A DNA stretch of 20,255 nt from Scytalidium lignicola (lineage: Eukaryota; Ascomycota; Leotiomycetes). Where the stretch lies: assembly GCA_002812745.2 (NCBI GenBank), contig NCSJ02000524.1, positions 1-20,255 on the forward strand, read 5' to 3'. Below the pieces are notes generated by a model. The model saw nothing but the letters and a program-made list of their open reading frames with translations, ran no database searches and was not told where the DNA came from. Shown here one piece after another: positions 18,204 through 20,255 of the stretch. The stretch's first letter is position 1. Each line of letters starts with the position of its first letter. The position numbers and the translations under genes are program-made.

Positions 18204-18437
18204 AAGGGGGTGTCAGAAAAGGCTCGCGCACCCCCTGCAAGCGAGAGTTTTTCGACCTAATCAGGAGATTATCTGACGCTATTTTAGTCACGGTGTAGAA
18301 TCATTGTATGGCGGCTGAAATTTGAAATAGTGTAATCTTTTACTGATATTAAAGCAGCGTGCATTTTAAACAAGGCAGCGTACTTGATTGGCTTAAAGGC
18401 TTGCAGGGGGTGCGCGAGCCTTTTCTGACACCCCCTT
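18204..18437. mobile_element. MITE copy 2 (234 bp)
   Basis: It has a perfect terminal inverted repeat of about 40 bp: AAGGGGGTGTCAGAAAAGGC at the left and its exact complement at the right, continuing to CCCCCTGCAAGC/GCTTGCAGGGGG. Each end also contains a GGGGGTG/CACCCCC pair that can fold back on itself. It lies directly after copy 1 with only ACGTACGT between them, so the junction is a palindrome. It is followed by ACGTACCT and a short (ACGT)n run. No coding capacity is seen. Confidence 0.8.
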
Positions 18438-18587
18438 ACGTACCTTACGTACGTACGTACCGTGGTGATCAGCCGTTGTAATAGCGTATGGCACAGTCAA
18501 AAACCAACACACGCAGGCAACTCAAAACAATCGTAGGTGCGAGTGGAGATTAGTTAAATAGCTTGGTGGTGGTAAAGTGGGAAATGG
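18438..18587. other. Non-coding island sequence after the MITE pair
   Basis: A short ACGT repeat (18446-18460) is followed by sequence of ordinary base composition. I see no gene or site I can name here. Confidence 0.4.
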
Positions 18588-18797
18588 TCACGATTCAGTT
18601 TGTATGTACGTTGCCATAGAGTTTTCATCGACGTATTTGACAGTTGCATCGCCCTGTACTGTGACTGTGTGTGCGAGCGATTCTGCTTTGATAGATGGCG
18701 CACCCTGATTAACGTACTGTCTTGATGGGGCAGTAAGGAGAGCATATTGGATTCCTAAAGTGAGCTGCGCTGGACGTTGGTCGCCCAATGACATCAT
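18588..18797 (-). CDS. Small unrecognised protein, divergent from the cwc24 copy
   Basis: A 69-codon frame (MMSLGDQRPAQLTLGIQYAL ... ENSMATYIQTES) lies in the only stretch of balanced composition in the window and uses codons evenly, unlike the relics. The same frame is open for nine more codons upstream of the ATG (DDPFRRYSQ), preceded by ATTAG, so it could also be an exon with an AG acceptor there, or a fragment of a larger gene copied together with cwc24. Its start is only about 130 bp from the cwc24 ATG on the opposite strand, a divergent arrangement. I see no signal peptide, membrane segment or known motif. An overlapping minus-strand frame at 18554-18745 is less convincing. Confidence 0.3.
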   Translation of the reverse strand: MMSLGDQRPAQLTLGIQYALLTAPSRQYVNQGAPSIKAESLAHTVTVQGDATVKYVDENSMATYIQTES

Positions 18798-18925
18798 TTG
18801 TGAATATCTGCGAAACGGATCATCTAATTATCCGTTACACGCTAAGCTTCGTTGCCTTATCATCATCGCCACTCTGAACTTCAATCTACTTTGACANTTT
18901 TTTTCAAAGGAACTATCTCTCGATC
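18798..18925. promoter_or_regulatory. Short divergent intergenic region upstream of the cwc24 copy
   Basis: About 130 bp separate two diverging starts. No TATA box is clear. An N lies beside a T run at 18897. This would be the original shared promoter if both starts are real. Confidence 0.3.
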
Positions 18926-19618
18926 ATGGCGGAGTTAAAGAAAAATATATTTATACCAGAAAATATCCAACCTTCTCTTGTCACATTCAAGAAGAGAAAC
19001 GCGAAGGCCAAAGCAAAGATTAAAGAAAAACTGGTAACATCTCCACAAAATAGCGAAGATTCCTCTGCTTTATCTGAAGATAAATCTAGCAACACGATCA
19101 AGTGGAAGAAGAAGAATACTGGCCTCGTAGTTATATCATTAGTGAATAACAACTCCTTTGACAAAGACCTTTTTGTAATAGTCTTCAAGGCAGATCATGA
19201 CATTCCGATTACCAGCATAAACAACACAACAAAGCAAAACAACTAGTTCGATGAAGATTTGAAGAATACGCTGATATAATCTGTTGGTCTTATGAAAGTC
19301 CTAACCAATGTATGTATTATAACTTTCATGGACTTTGCTGAAAGTATTTGTAAAGGTTATAAGTTAACAAGNTTTTTACAGTTTTGGTAAGTAAACCTTC
19401 TATTTATTCTCATTTCCTTATCTATTAATAAAGTGCTAATTCTAGAAAGAGATNAAAAAAGGTAATAGTTATAAGTTCCTTTATACCAGAGAAGACTATA
19501 AACAAAGTTAACAACTTAATCAAGAATAAAAGAATATCATAATAAAAAAAGAAAAACATTAATAATATAATAATTGCTAATACTAACAGAGAAAATACTT
19601 AAGAAGAAGATTATAATA
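18926..19618 (+). pseudogene. cwc24: cwc24 / RNF113-like splicing factor, decayed and interrupted copy
   Basis: Cwc24 is a spliceosome-associated CCCH zinc-finger and RING protein. From ATG 18926 the frame reads VTFKKRNAKAKAKIKEKL, an acidic Ser/Glu stretch, KWKKKNTGLVV, KDLFVIVFKADHDIPITSIN, NNTTKQNN, then TAG at 19244 where the family has Trp, and FDEDLKNTL. About 45 residues appear to be missing, then LMKVLTNVCIITFMDFAESI and CKGYKLT lead into the CCCH finger. After an intron (19387-19461) the finger continues GNSYKFLYTREDYKQ, then QLNQE; the finger Cys and His are now Tyr. After a one-base shift, NINNIIIANTNRENT precedes the chromovirus C LTR at 19619. The RING half is not in the window. 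The 5' part is nearly intact; damage of the RIP type increases towards the 3' end. Confidence 0.82.
19387..19461 (+). other. Retained intron of the cwc24 copy
   Basis: GTAAGT at 19387 follows SFG; a CTAAT branch-like sequence lies near 19435-19439, and AAAAAAG ends at 19461. Joining the flanks restores the phase through F-G-(D/N)-S-(C/Y)-K-F-L of the CCCH finger, provided the N at 19372 is an extra base. The 75-nt length is typical for fungi. Retention of the intron shows this copy did not arise from mRNA. Confidence 0.65.
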
Positions 19619-19975
19619 TGTTATGGGTTATACCTAACAAGTGATTAGTGTAAGCCTAAAGCTCAATACACAACAAAGTATATATAAAGAACCTAACGAT
19701 CACATGACATAGTTAGGACCTAGGGGACCTAAGGAGGTCCAGGAAGTCCATGGACCTAGAGGACCTGAGGAGGTCCAGGAGGTCCAGATAGATTTCATTA
19801 TCTATATAAGCATACTATAAGAACATGAGAATAAACTCCTTATATTCAACTTAAATATATTACTAAACCTTACCTTAGACTTAATTACTTGCTTATATGT
19901 CATATGTTTCCGTTATCCTTGAACATCTACCTTACCCTTACTATCCAATGACTTAAATAGCATAATTTTGTAACA
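19619..19975 (+). repeat. 5' LTR of chromovirus C (357 bp)
   Basis: It begins TGTTATGGG and ends TTTTGTAACA. It is the inverted counterpart of 17066-17419 and 4067-4422. A TATATAAG box is at 19803-19810 and the GGACC/GGTCC block at about 19712-19792 lies just upstream of it. It directly interrupts the cwc24 copy; the five bases before it are TAATA. Confidence 0.9.
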
Positions 19976-19996
19976 TTTTGAACATTACTTATCTTA

Positions 19997-20255
19997 ATGA
20001 ATCAGAATTTGGAAATAGATACACTAATAGATAACAACAACAAACAACAACTTAAAGAAAATTCTGAAGAAGGCTTTAAAGAAGAATCTGAAGAGGAATC
20101 TGAAGAAGGATCTGAGGAAAGTTCAGAAGATAATTCTGAAAAAGACTAAGGTAAGAACTAAATTATCAAGAAAACTAATATCTAAGAAGAAGTGTTAAAG
20201 AAAGTTGTTATACTATTAAAACAACTTATTAAGTTAATAAAAGGATTAACTGTTG
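19997..20255 (+). pseudogene. Gag N-terminus of chromovirus C, runs off the window
   Basis: ATG 19997 lies 21 nt after the LTR, the same spacing as in copy B. The frame reads MNQNLEIDTLIDNNNKQQ, then the acidic Ser/Glu repeat (ESEEESEEGSEESSED), then TAA at codon 51 (20147-20149), TAA at codon 55 and further stops. Copy B has the same acidic repeat and a stop at the same codon 51 but keeps CAG at codon 55 and has an extra stop at codon 3. The rest of the element is outside the window. Confidence 0.85.

Overview
This window looks like the AT-rich, transposon-packed part of a filamentous ascomycete genome that has undergone repeat-induced point mutation (RIP). Nearly every long stretch is a retroelement relic. 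Its reading frame can be followed through conserved motifs but is broken at predictable codons: CAA, CAG and CGA have become TAA, TAG and TGA, and TGG has become TAA, TAG or TGA. Asp has become Asn, Gly has become Arg or Ser, His and Cys have become Tyr, and Ala has become Val. These are all C-to-T or G-to-A transitions. I see no intact large gene, no tRNA or rRNA, and no CRISPR array. The species cannot be named from this sequence.

Layout. (1) 1-3597: minus-strand relic of a Ty3/gypsy chromovirus (copy A), running from chromodomain at the left edge through RNase H and RT to protease, with a patch of dense Ns at about 2247-2939. (2) 3599-3969: a nearly perfect palindrome flanked by TA, which is a foldback or MITE-like element. 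(3) 4067-17419: a second chromovirus (copy B) on the minus strand. Its 3' LTR is 4067-4422, its gag starts at 17044 and its 5' LTR is 17066-17419. Between its chromodomain and 3' LTR lies a decayed antisense ORF (4626-5117, plus strand). (4) 5727-11905: a complete Ty1/copia element on the plus strand, inserted into the integrase region of copy B. It has 194-bp LTRs, a near-matching 5-bp target duplication, a hairpin-rich leader and one long decayed Gag-Pol frame. (5) 17432-17850: the C-terminal half of a RIP-decayed Tc1/mariner transposase. (6) About 17890-19250: an island of ordinary base composition with two related 235-bp MITEs, one small unrecognised ORF, and the start of a decayed copy of cwc24/RNF113, a splicing-factor gene with its intron still visible. 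(7) 19619-20255: 5' LTR and gag start of a third chromovirus (copy C, same family as B, plus strand), which interrupts the cwc24 copy and runs off the window.

How it fits together. The order of events can be read from the nesting: copia went into chromovirus B, and chromovirus C went into the cwc24 copy. Retroelement order (gag-PR-RT-RH-IN-chromodomain for gypsy; gag-PR-IN-RT-RH for copia) is preserved, so the domain calls support each other. The most unusual items are the run of hairpins in the copia leader, the antisense ORF in the chromovirus 3' region, the decayed cwc24 copy, the palindrome, and the GGACC/GGTCC array just upstream of the chromovirus TATA box. All family assignments come from reading motifs by eye and from memory of the families; no search was run.
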